Shown here in pieces: positions 35,209 through 47,610 of a stretch of 64,000 nt of DNA; position 1 is the first letter of the stretch; each line of letters starts with the position of its first letter. This DNA comes from Branchinecta lynchi (taxonomy: Eukaryota; Arthropoda; Branchiopoda; Anostraca; Branchinectidae), in contig JAKZAP010000173.1 of NCBI GenBank assembly GCA_023053575.1, forward strand, positions 1-64,000, read 5' to 3'. The translations under genes were made by a program, and so were the position numbers. Below the pieces are notes generated by a model. That model worked only from the letters and a program-made list of their open reading frames with translations, was not told the DNA's origin and did not search any database.

Positions 35209-35607
35209 TAGGTTGGTTTTCCCACAAGGTTTGTTTTCCCACAAGCTTTGTTTTCCCCCCAAGGTTGTTTTTCCCACTAGGTTGGTTTTCCCACAAGGTT
35301 TGTTTTCCCACAAGCTTTGTTTTCCCCCAAGGTTGGTTTTCCCGCAAGGTTGGTTTACCCACAAGGTTTGTTTTCCCACTGTGTTGGTTTTCCCGAAAGG
35401 TTCGCTTTCCCGCAAGGTTGGTTTTCCCACAAGGTTTGTTTCCCCACAAGGTTTGTTTTCCCACAAGGTTTGTTTTCCCACAAGGTTGGTTTTCCCGAAA
35501 GGTTTGTTTCCCCACAAGGTTGGTTTTCCCACAAGGTTGGTTTTCCCGCAGGGTTTGTTTTCCCACAAGGTTAGTTTTCCCGCAAGGTTTGTTTCCCCAC
35601 AAGGTTT

Positions 35608-37289
35608 GTTTTCCCACAAGGTTTGTTTTCCCACTGTTTTGGTTTTCCCAAAAGGTTCGCTTTCCCAAAAGGTTGGTTTTCCCACAAGGTTGGTTTTCCC
35701 ACAAGGTTGGTTTTCCCGCAGGGTTGCTTTCCCCATAAGGTTGGTTTTCCCAAAAGGTTCGCTTTCCCGCAAGGCGGGTTTTCCCACAAGGTTTGTTTCC
35801 CCACAATGTTTGTTTTCTCACAAGGTTTGTTTTCCCACAAGGTTGGTTTTCCCGAAAGGTTTGTTTCCCCACAAGGTTGGTTTTCCCACAAGGCTGGTTT
35901 TCCCGCAGGGTTTGTTTTCCCACAAGGTTAGTTTTCCCGCAAGGTTTGTTTTCCCACAAGGTTAGTTTTCCCACAAGGTTTGTTTCCCCACAAGGTTTGT
36001 TTCCCCACAAGGTTTGTTTTCCCACAAGGATCGTTTTCTCACAAGGTTTGTTTTCCCACTGTGTTGGTTTTCCCAAGAGGTTCGCTTTCCCGCAAGGTTC
36101 GCTTTCCCGCAAGGTTGGTTTTCCCACAAGGTTTGTTTTCTCACAAGGTTTGTGTTCCCACTAGGTTTGTTTCCCCACAAGGTTTGTTTTCTCACAAGGT
36201 TTTTTTTCCCACAAGGTTTGTTTTCCCACAAGGTTTGTTTTCCCACAAGGTTTGTTTTGCCACAAGGTTGGTTTTCCAGAAAGGTTTCTTTCCCCACAAG
36301 GTTGGTTTTCCCACAAGGTTTGTTTTCCCGCAGGGTTTGTTTTCCCACAAGGTTAGTTTTCCCGCAAGGTTTGTTTTCCCACAAGGTTAGTTTTCCCACA
36401 AGGTTTGTTTCCCCACAAGGTTTGTTTCCCCACAAGGTTTGTTTTCCCACAAGGATTGTTTTCCCACAAGGTTTGTTTTCCCACTGTGTTGGTTTTCCCA
36501 AAAGGTTCGCTTTCCCGCAAGGTTGGTTTTCCCACAAGGTTGGTTTTCCCGCAGGGTTTGTTTCCCCAGAAGGTTGGTTTTCCCAAAAGGTTTGTTTTCT
36601 CACAAGGATTGTTTTCCCACTAGGTTGGTTTTCCCACAAGGTTTGTTTTCCCACAAGGTTTGTATACCCACAAGGTTTGTTTTCCCCCAAGGTTGGTTTT
36701 CCCGTAAGGTTGGTTTTCCCACAAGGTTGGTTTTCCCGCAAGGTTAGTTTTCCCACAAGGTCTGATTTAACACAATGTTTGTTTTCCCACAAGGTTGGTT
36801 TTCCCGAAAGGTTTGTTTCCCCACAAGGTTGGTTTTCCCACAAGGTTGGTTTTCCCGCAGGGTTTGTTTTCCCACAAGGTTAGTTTTCCCGCAAGGTTTG
36901 TTTTCCCACAAGGTTGGTTTTCCCGAAAGGTTTGTTTCCCCACAAGGTTGGTTTTCCCACAAGCTTGGTTTTCCCGCAGGGTTTGTTTTCCCACAAGGTT
37001 AGTTTTCCCGCAAGGTTTGTTTCCCCACAAGGTTTGTTTTCCCACAAGGTTTGTTTTCCCACTGTGTTGGTTTTCCCAAAAGGTTCGCTTTCCCACAAGG
37101 TTGGTTTTCCCACAAGGTTGGTTTTTCCACAAGGTTGGTTTTCCCGCAGGGTTGCTTTCCCCATGAGGTTGGTTTTCCCACAAGGTTTGTTTTCTCACAA
37201 TGTTTGTTTTCCCACTAGGTTGTTTTTCCCACTAGGTTGGTTTTCCCACAAGGTTTGTTTTCCCACAAGCTTTGTTTTCCCCCAAGGTT
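35608..37289 (-). repeat. 1,682-bp duplication (offset 1,802), copy 1
   Basis: Identical by eye to 37410-39091. Edges are sharp: 35607 (T) differs from 37409 (A), and 37290 (A) differs from 39092 (G). The offset is exactly 106 monomers. About 120 bp separate the copies. Confidence 0.9.
36759..36777 (-). repeat. Landmark divergent monomer, copy 2
   Basis: 15,133 bp after copy 1, which is 890 monomers plus three bases. The break in register is expected since the two polarity switches lie between. Confidence 0.9.
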
Positions 37290-37409
37290 AGTTTTCCCGC
37301 AAGGTTTGTTTTCCCACAAGGTTGGTTTTCCCGAAAGGTTTGTTTCCCCACAAGGTTGGTTTTCCCACAAGCTTGGTTTTCCCGCAGGGTTTGTTTTCCC
37401 ACAAGGTTA

Positions 37410-39091
37410 GTTTTCCCACAAGGTTTGTTTTCCCACTGTTTTGGTTTTCCCAAAAGGTTCGCTTTCCCAAAAGGTTGGTTTTCCCACAAGGTTGGTTTTC
37501 CCACAAGGTTGGTTTTCCCGCAGGGTTGCTTTCCCCATAAGGTTGGTTTTCCCAAAAGGTTCGCTTTCCCGCAAGGCGGGTTTTCCCACAAGGTTTGTTT
37601 CCCCACAATGTTTGTTTTCTCACAAGGTTTGTTTTCCCACAAGGTTGGTTTTCCCGAAAGGTTTGTTTCCCCACAAGGTTGGTTTTCCCACAAGGCTGGT
37701 TTTCCCGCAGGGTTTGTTTTCCCACAAGGTTAGTTTTCCCGCAAGGTTTGTTTTCCCACAAGGTTAGTTTTCCCACAAGGTTTGTTTCCCCACAAGGTTT
37801 GTTTCCCCACAAGGTTTGTTTTCCCACAAGGATCGTTTTCTCACAAGGTTTGTTTTCCCACTGTGTTGGTTTTCCCAAGAGGTTCGCTTTCCCGCAAGGT
37901 TCGCTTTCCCGCAAGGTTGGTTTTCCCACAAGGTTTGTTTTCTCACAAGGTTTGTGTTCCCACTAGGTTTGTTTCCCCACAAGGTTTGTTTTCTCACAAG
38001 GTTTTTTTTCCCACAAGGTTTGTTTTCCCACAAGGTTTGTTTTCCCACAAGGTTTGTTTTGCCACAAGGTTGGTTTTCCAGAAAGGTTTCTTTCCCCACA
38101 AGGTTGGTTTTCCCACAAGGTTTGTTTTCCCGCAGGGTTTGTTTTCCCACAAGGTTAGTTTTCCCGCAAGGTTTGTTTTCCCACAAGGTTAGTTTTCCCA
38201 CAAGGTTTGTTTCCCCACAAGGTTTGTTTCCCCACAAGGTTTGTTTTCCCACAAGGATTGTTTTCCCACAAGGTTTGTTTTCCCACTGTGTTGGTTTTCC
38301 CAAAAGGTTCGCTTTCCCGCAAGGTTGGTTTTCCCACAAGGTTGGTTTTCCCGCAGGGTTTGTTTCCCCAGAAGGTTGGTTTTCCCAAAAGGTTTGTTTT
38401 CTCACAAGGATTGTTTTCCCACTAGGTTGGTTTTCCCACAAGGTTTGTTTTCCCACAAGGTTTGTATACCCACAAGGTTTGTTTTCCCCCAAGGTTGGTT
38501 TTCCCGTAAGGTTGGTTTTCCCACAAGGTTGGTTTTCCCGCAAGGTTAGTTTTCCCACAAGGTCTGATTTAACACAATGTTTGTTTTCCCACAAGGTTGG
38601 TTTTCCCGAAAGGTTTGTTTCCCCACAAGGTTGGTTTTCCCACAAGGTTGGTTTTCCCGCAGGGTTTGTTTTCCCACAAGGTTAGTTTTCCCGCAAGGTT
38701 TGTTTTCCCACAAGGTTGGTTTTCCCGAAAGGTTTGTTTCCCCACAAGGTTGGTTTTCCCACAAGCTTGGTTTTCCCGCAGGGTTTGTTTTCCCACAAGG
38801 TTAGTTTTCCCGCAAGGTTTGTTTCCCCACAAGGTTTGTTTTCCCACAAGGTTTGTTTTCCCACTGTGTTGGTTTTCCCAAAAGGTTCGCTTTCCCACAA
38901 GGTTGGTTTTCCCACAAGGTTGGTTTTTCCACAAGGTTGGTTTTCCCGCAGGGTTGCTTTCCCCATGAGGTTGGTTTTCCCACAAGGTTTGTTTTCTCAC
39001 AATGTTTGTTTTCCCACTAGGTTGTTTTTCCCACTAGGTTGGTTTTCCCACAAGGTTTGTTTTCCCACAAGCTTTGTTTTCCCCCAAGGTT
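37410..39091 (-). repeat. 1,682-bp duplication (offset 1,802), copy 2
   Basis: Second copy of 35608-37289. It carries the landmark monomer at 38561, the AAGGTTTCTTTCCCC variant and the GTATACCCAC variant in the same places as copy 1. I noticed no substitution between the copies, so the event is recent or the copies are kept alike. Confidence 0.9.
38561..38579 (-). repeat. Landmark divergent monomer, copy 3
   Basis: 1,802 bp (106 monomers) after copy 2, created by the 1,682-bp duplication. Confidence 0.9.
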
Positions 39092-40995
39092 GGTTTTCCC
39101 GCAGGGTTTGTTTTCCCACAAGGTTAGTTTTCCCGCAAGGTTTGTTTCCCCACAAGGTTTGTTTTCCCACAAGGTTTGTTTTCCCACTGTGTTGGTTTTC
39201 CCAAAAGGTTCGCTTTCCCACAAGGTTGGTTTTCCCACAAGGTTGGTTTTCCCACAAGGTTGGTTTTCCCGCAGGGTTGCTTTCCCCATAAGGTTGGTTT
39301 TCCCACAAAGTTTGTTTTCCCACAAGGTTTGTTTCCCCACAAGGTTTGTTTCCCCACAAGGTTTGTTTCCCCACAAGGTTTGTTTTCCCACAAGGATTGT
39401 TTTCTCACAAGGTTTGTTTTCCCACAAGGTTTGTTTCCCCACAAGGTTTGTTTCCCCACAAGGTTGGTTTTCCCACAAGGTTAGTTTTCCCACAAGGTTT
39501 GTTTCCCCACAAGGTTTGTTTCCCCACAAGGTTTGTTTTCCCACAAGGATTGTTTTCTCACAAGGTTTGTTTTCCCACTGTGTTGGTTTTCCCAAGAGGT
39601 TCGCTTACCCGCAAGGTTCGCTTTCCCGCAAGGTTGGTTTTCCCACAAGGTTTGTTTTCTCACAAGGTTTGTTTTCCCACTAGGTTTGTTTCCCCACAAG
39701 GTTTGTTTTCTCACAAGGTTTGTTTTCCCACAAGGTTTGTTTCCCCACAAGGTTTGTTTTCCCACAAGGTTTGTTTTCCCACAAGGTTGGTTTTCCCGAA
39801 AGGTTTGTTTCCCCACAAGGTTGGTTTTCCCACAAGGTTGGTTTTCCCGCAGGGTTTGTTTTCCCACAAGGTTAGTTTTCCCGCAAGGTTTGTTTCCCCA
39901 CAAGGTTTGTTTTCCCACAAGGTTTGTTTTCCCACTGTGTTGGTTTTCCCAAAAGGTTCGCTTTTCCAAAAGGTTGGTTTTCCCACAAGGTTGGTTTTCC
40001 CACAAGGTTGGTTTTCCCACAGGGTTGCTTTCCCCATAAGGTTGGTTTTCCCACAAGGTTGGTTTTCCCGCAGGGTTTGTTTTCCCACAAGGTTAGTTTT
40101 CCCGCAAGCTTTGTTTCCCCACAAGGTTTGTTTTCCCACAAGGTTTGTTTTCCCACTGTGTTGGTTTTCCCAAAAGGTTCGCTTTCCCAAAAGGTTGGTT
40201 TTCCCACAAGGTTGGTTTTCCCGCAGGGTTTGTTTTCCCACAAGGTTAGTTTTCCCACAAGGTTGGTTTTCCCACAAGGTTTGTTTTCCCACAAGGATTG
40301 TTTTCTCACAAGGTTTGTTTTCCCACTGTGTTGGTTTTCCCAAGAGGTTCGCTTTCCCGCAAGGTTCGCTTTCCCGCAAGGTTGGTTTTCCCACAAGGTT
40401 TGTTTTCTCACAAGGTTTGTTTTCCCACTAGGTTTGTTTCCCCACAAGGTTTGTTTTCTCACAAGGTTTGTTTTCCCACAAGGTTTGTTTTCCCACAAGG
40501 TTTGTTTTCCCACAAGGTTTGTTTTGCCACAAGGTTGGTTTTCCAGAAAGGTTTGTTTCCCCACAAGGTTGGTTTTCCCACAATGTTTGTTTTCCCGCAG
40601 GGTTTGTTTTCCCACAAGGTTAGTTTTCCCGCAAGGTTTGTTTTCCCACAAGGTTAGTTTTCCCGCAAGGTTGGTTTTCCCACAAGGTTGGTTTTCCCGC
40701 AGGGTTTGTTTCCCCATAAGGTTGGTTTTCCCACAAGGTTTGTTTTCTCACAAGGTTTGTTTTCCCACTAGGTTGGTTTTCCCACAAGGTTTGTTTTCCC
40801 ACAAGGTTTGTTTACCCACAAGGTTTATTTTCCCCCAAGGTTGGTTTTCCCGCAAGGTTGGTTTTCCCATAAGGTTGGTTTTCCCACAAGGTTGGTTTTC
40901 CCGCAAGGTTAGTTTTCCCACAAGGTCTGATTTAACACAATGTTTGTTTTCCCACAAGGTTGGTTTTCCCGAAAGGTTTGTTTCCCCACAAGGTT
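38930..40995 (-). repeat. 2.07-kb duplication (offset 3,111), copy 1
   Basis: Matches 42041-44106 at exactly 183 monomers. A few substitutions separate the copies, such as CGCTTACCCG at about 39603 against CGCTTTCCCG, and CCCCACAAGG against CCTCATAAGG near 43227. The right edge is 40995/44106. Confidence 0.85.
40924..40942 (-). repeat. Landmark divergent monomer, copy 4
   Basis: 2,363 bp (139 monomers) after copy 3. It is followed by two TTTGTTTCCCC monomers, unlike copies 5 to 9. Confidence 0.9.
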
Positions 40996-42040
40996 TGTTT
41001 CCCCACAAGGTTGGTTTTCCCACAAGGTTGGTTTTCCCGCAGGGTTTGTTTTCCAACAAGGTTAGTTTTCCCGCAAGGTTTGTTTCCCCACAAGGTTTGT
41101 TTTCCCACTGTGTTGGTTTTCCCAAAAGGTTCGCTTTCCCACAAGGTTGGTTTTCCCACAAGGTTGGTTTTCCCGCAGGGTTGCTTTCCCCATAAGGTTG
41201 GTTTTCCCACAAGGTTTGTTTTCTCACAAGGTTTGTTTTCCCACTAGGTTGTTTTTCCCACTAGGTTGGTTTTCCCACAAGGTTTGTTTTCCCACAAGCT
41301 TTGTTTTCCCCCAAGGTTGTTTTTCCCACTAGGTTGGTTTTCCCACAAGGTTTGTTTTCCCACAAGCTTTTTTTTCCCCCAAGGTTGGTTTTCCCGCAAG
41401 GTTGGTTTACCCACAAGGTTTGTTTTCCCACTGTGTTGGTTTTCCCAAAAGGTTCGCTTTCCCGCAAGGTTGGTTTTCCCACAAGGTTTGTTTCCCCACA
41501 AGGTTTGTTTTCCCACAAGGTTTGTTTTCCCACAAGGTTGGTTTTCCCGAAAGCTTTGTTTCCCCACAAGGTTGGTTTTCCCACAAGGTTGGTTTTCCCG
41601 CAGGGTTTGTTTTCCCACAAGGTTAGTTTTCCCGCAAGGTTTGTTTCCCCACAAGGTTTTTTTTCCCACAAGGTTTGTATTCCCACTGTGTTGGTTTTCC
41701 CAAAAGGTTCGCTTTCCCAAAAGGTTGGTTTTCCCACAAGGTTGGTTTTCCCACAAGGTTGGTTTTCCCACAGGGTTGCTTTCCCCATAAGGTTGGTTTC
41801 CCCAAAAGGTTCGCTTTCCCGCAAGGCTGGTTTTCCCACAAGGTTTGTTTCCCCACAATGTTTGTTTTCTCACAAGGTTTGTTTTCCCACTGTGTTGGTT
41901 TTCCCAAAAGGTTCGCTTTCCCGCAAGGTTGGTTTTCCCACAAGGTTTGTTTCCCCACAAGGTTTGTTTTCCCACAAGGTTTGTTTTCCCACAAGTTTGG
42001 TTTTCCCGAAAGGTTTGTTTCCCCACAAGGTTGGTTTTCC

Positions 42041-44106
42041 CACAAGGTTGGTTTTCCCGCAGGGTTGCTTTCCCCATGAGGTTGGTTTTCCCACAAGGTT
42101 TGTTTTCTCACAATGTTTGTTTTCCCACTAGGTTGTTTTTCCCACTAGGTTGGTTTTCCCACAAGGTTTGTTTTCCCACAAGCTTTGTTTTCCCCCAAGG
42201 TTGGTTTTCCCGCAGGGTTTGTTTTCCCACAAGGTTAGTTTTCCCGCAAGGTTTGTTTCCCCACAAGGTTTGTTTTCCCACAAGGTTTGTTTTCCCACTG
42301 TGTTGGTTTTCCCAAAAGGTTCGCTTTCCCACAAGGTTGGTTTTCCCACAAGGTTGGTTTTCCCACAAGGTTGGTTTTCCCGCAGGGTTGCTTTCCCCAT
42401 AAGGTTGGTTTTCCCACAAAGTTTGTTTTCCCACAAGGTTTGTTTCCCTACAAGGTTTGTTTCCCCACAAGGTTTGTTTCCCCACAAGGTTTGTTTTCCC
42501 ACAAGGATTGTTTTCTCACAAGGTTTGTTTTCCCACAAGGTTTGTTTCCCCACAAGGTTTGTTTCCCCACAAGGTTGGTTTTCCCACAAGGTTAGTTTTC
42601 CCACAAGGTTTGTTTCCCCACAAGGTTTGTTTCCCCACAAGGTTTGTTTTCCCACAAGGATTGTTTTCTCACAAGGTTTGTTTTCCCACTGTGTTGGTTT
42701 TCCCAAGAGGTTCGCTTTCCCGCAAGGTTCGCTTTCCCGCAAGGTTGGTTTTCCCACAAGGTTTGTTTTCTCACAAGGTTTGTTTTCCCACTAGGTTTGT
42801 TTCCCCACAAGGTTTGTTTTCTCACAAGGTTTGTTTTCCCACAAGGTTTGTTTCCCCACAAGGTTTGTTTTCCCACAAGGTTTGTTTTCCCACAAGGTTG
42901 GTTTTCCCGAAAGGTTTGTTTCCCCACAAGGTTGGTTTTCCCACAAGGTTGGTTTTCCCGCAGGGTTTGTTTTCCCACAAGGTTAGTTTTCCCGCAAGGT
43001 TTGTTTCCCCACAAGGTTTGTTTTCCCACAAGGTTTGTTTTCCCACTGTGTTGGTTTTCCCAAAAGGTTCGCTTTCCCAAAAGGTTGGTTTTCCCACAAG
43101 GTTGGTTTTCCCACAAGGTTGGTTTTCCCACAGGGTTGCTTTCCCCATAAGGTTGGTTTTCCCACAAGGTTGGTTTTCCCGCAGGGTTTGTTTTCCCACA
43201 AGGTTAGTTTTCCCGCAAGCTTTGTTTCCTCATAAGGTTTGTTTTCCCACAAGGTTTGTTTTCCCACTGTGTTGGTTTTCCCAAAAGGTTCGCTTTCCCA
43301 AAAGGTTGGTTTTCCCACAAGGTTGGTTTTCCCGCAGGGTTTGTTTTCCCACAAGGTTAGTTTTCCCACAAGGTTGGTTTTCCCACAAGGTTTGTTTTCC
43401 CACAAGGATTGTTTTCTCACAAGGTTTGTTTTCCCACTGTGTTGGTTTTCCCAAGAGGTTCGCTTTCCCGCAAGGTTCGCTTTCCCGCAAGGTTGGTTTT
43501 CCCACAAGGTTTGTTTTCTCACAAGGTTTGTTTTCCCACTAGGTTTGTTTCCCCACAAGGTTTGTTTTCTCACAAGGTTTGTTTTCCCACAAGGTTTTTT
43601 TTCCCACAAGGTTTGTTTTCCCACAAGGTTTGTTTTGCCACAAGGTTGGTTTTCCAGAAAGGTTTGTTTCCCCACAAGGTTGGTTTTCCCACAATGTTTG
43701 TTTTCCCGCAGGGTTTGTTTTCCCACAAGGTTAGTTTTCCCGCAAGGTTTGTTTTCCCACAAGGTTAGTTTTCCCGCAAGGTTGGTTTTCCCACAAGGTT
43801 GGTTTTCCCGCAGGGTTTGTTTCCCCATAAGGTTGGTTTTCCCACAAGGTTTGTTTTCTCACAAGGTTTGTTTTCCCACTAGGTTGGTTTTCCCACAAGG
43901 TTTGTTTTCCCACAAGGTTTGTTTACCCACAAGGTTTGTTTTCCCCCAAGGTTGGTTTTCCCGCAAGGTTGGTTTTCCCATAAGGTTGGTTTTCCCACAA
44001 GGTTGGTTTTCCCGCAAGGTTAGTTTTCCCACAAGGTCTGATTTAACACAATGTTTGTTTTCCCACAAGGTTGGTTTTCCCGAAAGGTTTGTTTCCCCAC
44101 AAGGTT
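42041..44106 (-). repeat. 2.07-kb duplication (offset 3,111), copy 2
   Basis: Second copy of 38930-40995. It is also part of the longer pair at offset 6,596, so at least three related copies of this stretch exist in the window. Confidence 0.85.
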
Positions 44107-44848
44107 GGTTTTCCCGCAGGGTTTGTTTTCCCACAAGGTTAGTTTTCCCGCAAGGTTTGTTTTCCCCCAAGGTTGGTTTTCCCGCAAGGTTGGTTTACCC
44201 ACAAGGTTTGTTTTCCCACTGTGTTGGTTTTCCCAAAAGGTTCGCTTTCCCACAAGGTTGGTTTTCCCACAAGGTTGGTTTTCCCGCAGGGTTGCTTTCC
44301 CCATAAGGTTGGTTTTCCCACAAGGTTTGTTTTCTCACAAGGTTTGTTTTCCCACTAGGTTGTTTTTCCCACTAGGTTGTTTTTCCCACTAGGTTGGTTT
44401 TCCCACAAGGTTTGTTTTCCCACAAGCTTTGTTTTCCCCCAAGGTTGTTTTTCCCACTAGGTTGGTTTTCCCACAAGGTTTGTTTTCCCACAAGCTTTGT
44501 TTTCCCCCAAGGTTGGTTTTCCCGCAAGGTTGGTTTACCCACAAGGTTTGTTTTCCCACTGTGTTGGTTTTCCCAAAAGGTTCGCTTTCCCGCAAGGTTG
44601 GTTTTCCCACAAGGTTTGTTTCCCCACAAGGTTTGTTTTCCCACAAGGTTTGTTTTCCCACAAGGTTGGTTTTCCCGAAAGCTTTGTTTCCCCACAAGGT
44701 TGGTTTTCCCACAAGGTTGGTTTTCCCGCAGGGTTTGTTTTCCCACAAGGTTAGTTTTCCCGCAAGGTTTGTTTCCCCACAAGGTTTGTTTTCCCACAAG
44801 GTTTGTTTTCCCACTGTGTTGGTTTTCCCAAAAGGTTCGCTTTCCCGC
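42868..44848 (-). repeat. 1.98-kb duplication (offset 2,142), copy 1
   Basis: Matches 45010-46990 at exactly 126 monomers. Almost no differences are seen; one is TTTTCCCCCAAGG near 44507 against TTTTTCCCCAAGG near 46647. Confidence 0.85.
44035..44053 (-). repeat. Landmark divergent monomer, copy 5
   Basis: 3,111 bp (183 monomers) after copy 4. Confidence 0.9.
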
Positions 44849-45009
44849 AAGGTTGGTTTTCCCACAAGGTTTGTTTCCCCACAAGGTTTGTTTTCCCACA
44901 AGGTTTGTTTTCCCACAAGTTTGGTTTTCCCGAAAGGTTTGTTTCCCCACAAGGTTGGTTTTCCCACAAGGTTGGTTTTCCCGCAGGGTTGCTTTCCCCA
45001 TGAGGTTGG

Positions 45010-46990
45010 TTTTCCCACAAGGTTTGTTTTCCCACAAGGTTGGTTTTCCCGAAAGGTTTGTTTCCCCACAAGGTTGGTTTTCCCACAAGGTTGGTTTTCC
45101 CGCAGGGTTTGTTTTCCCACAAGGTTAGTTTTCCCGCAAGGTTTGTTTCCCCACAAGGTTTGTTTTCCCACAAGGTTTGTTTTCCCACTGTGTTGGTTTT
45201 CCCAAAAGGTTCGCTTTCCCAAAAGGTTGGTTTTCCCACAAGGTTGGTTTTCCCACAAGGTTGGTTTTCCCACAGGGTTGCTTTCCCCATAAGGTTGGTT
45301 TTCCCACAAGGTTGGTTTTCCCGCAGGGTTTGTTTTCCCACAAGGTTAGTTTTCCCGCAAGCTTTGTTTCCTCATAAGGTTTGTTTTCCCACAAGGTTTG
45401 TTTTCCCACTGTGTTGGTTTTCCCAAAAGGTTCGCTTTCCCAAAAGGTTGGTTTTCCCACAAGGTTGGTTTTCCCGCAGGGTTTGTTTTCCCACAAGGTT
45501 AGTTTTCCCACAAGGTTGGTTTTCCCACAAGGTTTGTTTTCCCACAAGGATTGTTTTCTCACAAGGTTTGTTTTCCCACTGTGTTGGTTTTCCCAAGAGG
45601 TTCGCTTTCCCGCAAGGTTCGCTTTCCCGCAAGGTTGGTTTTCCCACAAGGTTTGTTTTCTCACAAGGTTTGTTTTCCCACTAGGTTTGTTTCCCCACAA
45701 GGTTTGTTTTCTCACAAGGTTTGTTTTCCCACAAGGTTTTTTTTCCCACAAGGTTTGTTTTCCCACAAGGTTTGTTTTGCCACAAGGTTGGTTTTCCAGA
45801 AAGGTTTGTTTCCCCACAAGGTTGGTTTTCCCACAATGTTTGTTTTCCCGCAGGGTTTGTTTTCCCACAAGGTTAGTTTTCCCGCAAGGTTTGTTTTCCC
45901 ACAAGGTTAGTTTTCCCGCAAGGTTGGTTTTCCCACAAGGTTGGTTTTCCCGCAGGGTTTGTTTCCCCATAAGGTTGGTTTTCCCACAAGGTTTGTTTTC
46001 TCACAAGGTTTGTTTTCCCACTAGGTTGGTTTTCCCACAAGGTTTGTTTTCCCACAAGGTTTGTTTACCCACAAGGTTTGTTTTCCCCCAAGGTTGGTTT
46101 TCCCGCAAGGTTGGTTTTCCCATAAGGTTGGTTTTCCCACAAGGTTGGTTTTCCCGCAAGGTTAGTTTTCCCACAAGGTCTGATTTAACACAATGTTTGT
46201 TTTCCCACAAGGTTGGTTTTCCCGAAAGGTTTGTTTCCCCACAAGGTTGGTTTTCCCGCAGGGTTTGTTTTCCCACAAGGTTAGTTTTCCCGCAAGGTTT
46301 GTTTTCCCCCAAGGTTGGTTTTCCCGCAAGGTTGGTTTACCCACAAGGTTTGTTTTCCCACTGTGTTGGTTTTCCCAAAAGGTTCGCTTTCCCACAAGGT
46401 TGGTTTTCCCACAAGGTTGGTTTTCCCGCAGGGTTGCTTTCCCCATAAGGTTGGTTTTCCCACAAGGTTTGTTTTCTCACAAGGTTTGTTTTCCCACTAG
46501 GTTGTTTTTCCCACTAGGTTGTTTTTCCCACTAGGTTGGTTTTCCCACAAGGTTTGTTTTCCCACAAGCTTTGTTTTCCCCCAAGGTTGTTTTTCCCACT
46601 AGGTTGGTTTTCCCACAAGGTTTGTTTTCCCACAAGCTTTGTTTTTCCCCAAGGTTGGTTTTCCCGCAAGGTTGGTTTACCCACAAGGTTTGTTTTCCCA
46701 CTGTGTTGGTTTTCCCAAAAGGTTCGCTTTCCCGCAAGGTTGGTTTTCCCACAAGGTTTGTTTCCCCACAAGGTTTGTTTTCCCACAAGGTTTGTTTTCC
46801 CACAAGGTTGGTTTTCCCGAAAGCTTTGTTTCCCCACAAGGTTGGTTTTCCCACAAGGTTGGTTTTCCCGCAGGGTTTGTTTTCCCACAAGGTTAGTTTT
46901 CCCGCAAGGTTTGTTTCCCCACAAGGTTTGTTTTCCCACAAGGTTTGTTTTCCCACTGTGTTGGTTTTCCCAAAAGGTTCGCTTTCCCAA
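45010..46990 (-). repeat. 1.98-kb duplication (offset 2,142), copy 2
   Basis: Second copy of 42868-44848, including the landmark monomer (46177) and the unusual CCTCATAAGG variant near 45369. That variant is shared with 43227 but not with the 39-41 kb or 49.8 kb relatives, so it arose before this duplication and after the older ones. Confidence 0.85.
46177..46195 (-). repeat. Landmark divergent monomer, copy 6
   Basis: 2,142 bp (126 monomers) after copy 5, from the 1.98-kb duplication. Confidence 0.9.
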
Positions 46991-47553
46991 AAGGTTGGTT
47001 TTCCCACAAGGTTGGTTTTCCCACAAGGTTTGTTTTCTCACAAGGTTTGTTTTCCCACTAGGTTTGTTTCCCCACAAGGTTTGTTTTCTCACAAGGTTTG
47101 TTTTCCCACAAGGTTTGTTTTCCCACAAGGTTTGTTTTCCCACAAGGTTTGTTTTGCCACAAGGTTGGTTTTCCAGAAAGGTTTGTTTCCCCACAAGGTT
47201 GGTTTTCCCACAATGTTTGTTTTCCCGCAGGGTTTGTTTTCCCACAAGGTTAGTTTTCCCGCAAGGTTTGTTTTCCCACAAGGTTAGTTTTCCCGCAAGG
47301 TTGGTTTTCCCACAAGGTTGGTTTTCCCGCAGGGTTTGTTTCCCCATAAGGTTGGTTTTCCCACAAGGTTTGTTTTCTCACAAGGTTTGTTTTCCCACTA
47401 GGTTGGTTTTCCCACAAGGTTTGTTTTCCCACAAGGTTTGTTTACCCACAAGGTTTGTTTTCCCCCAAGGTTGGTTTTCCCGCAAGGTTGGTTTTCCCAT
47501 AAGGTTGGTTTTCCCACAAGGTTGGTTTTCCCGCAAGGTTAGTTTTCCCACAA

Positions 47554-47572
47554 GGTCTGATTTAACACAATG
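47554..47572 (-). repeat. Landmark divergent monomer, copy 7
   Basis: 1,377 bp (81 monomers) after copy 6, close to the left edge of the second copy of the 6,596-offset duplication. Confidence 0.9.
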
Positions 47573-47610
47573 TTTGTTTTCCCACAAGGTTGGTTTTCCC
47601 GAAAGGTTTG

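Larger units (their letters stand above)
41015..44160 (-). repeat. 3.1-kb duplication (offset 6,596), copy 1
   Basis: Matches 47611-50756 at exactly 388 monomers, with scattered substitutions. Matching landmark monomers lie at 44035 and 50631. The intervening 3.4 kb contains the 2,142-bp duplication of part of this same segment. Confidence 0.85.
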
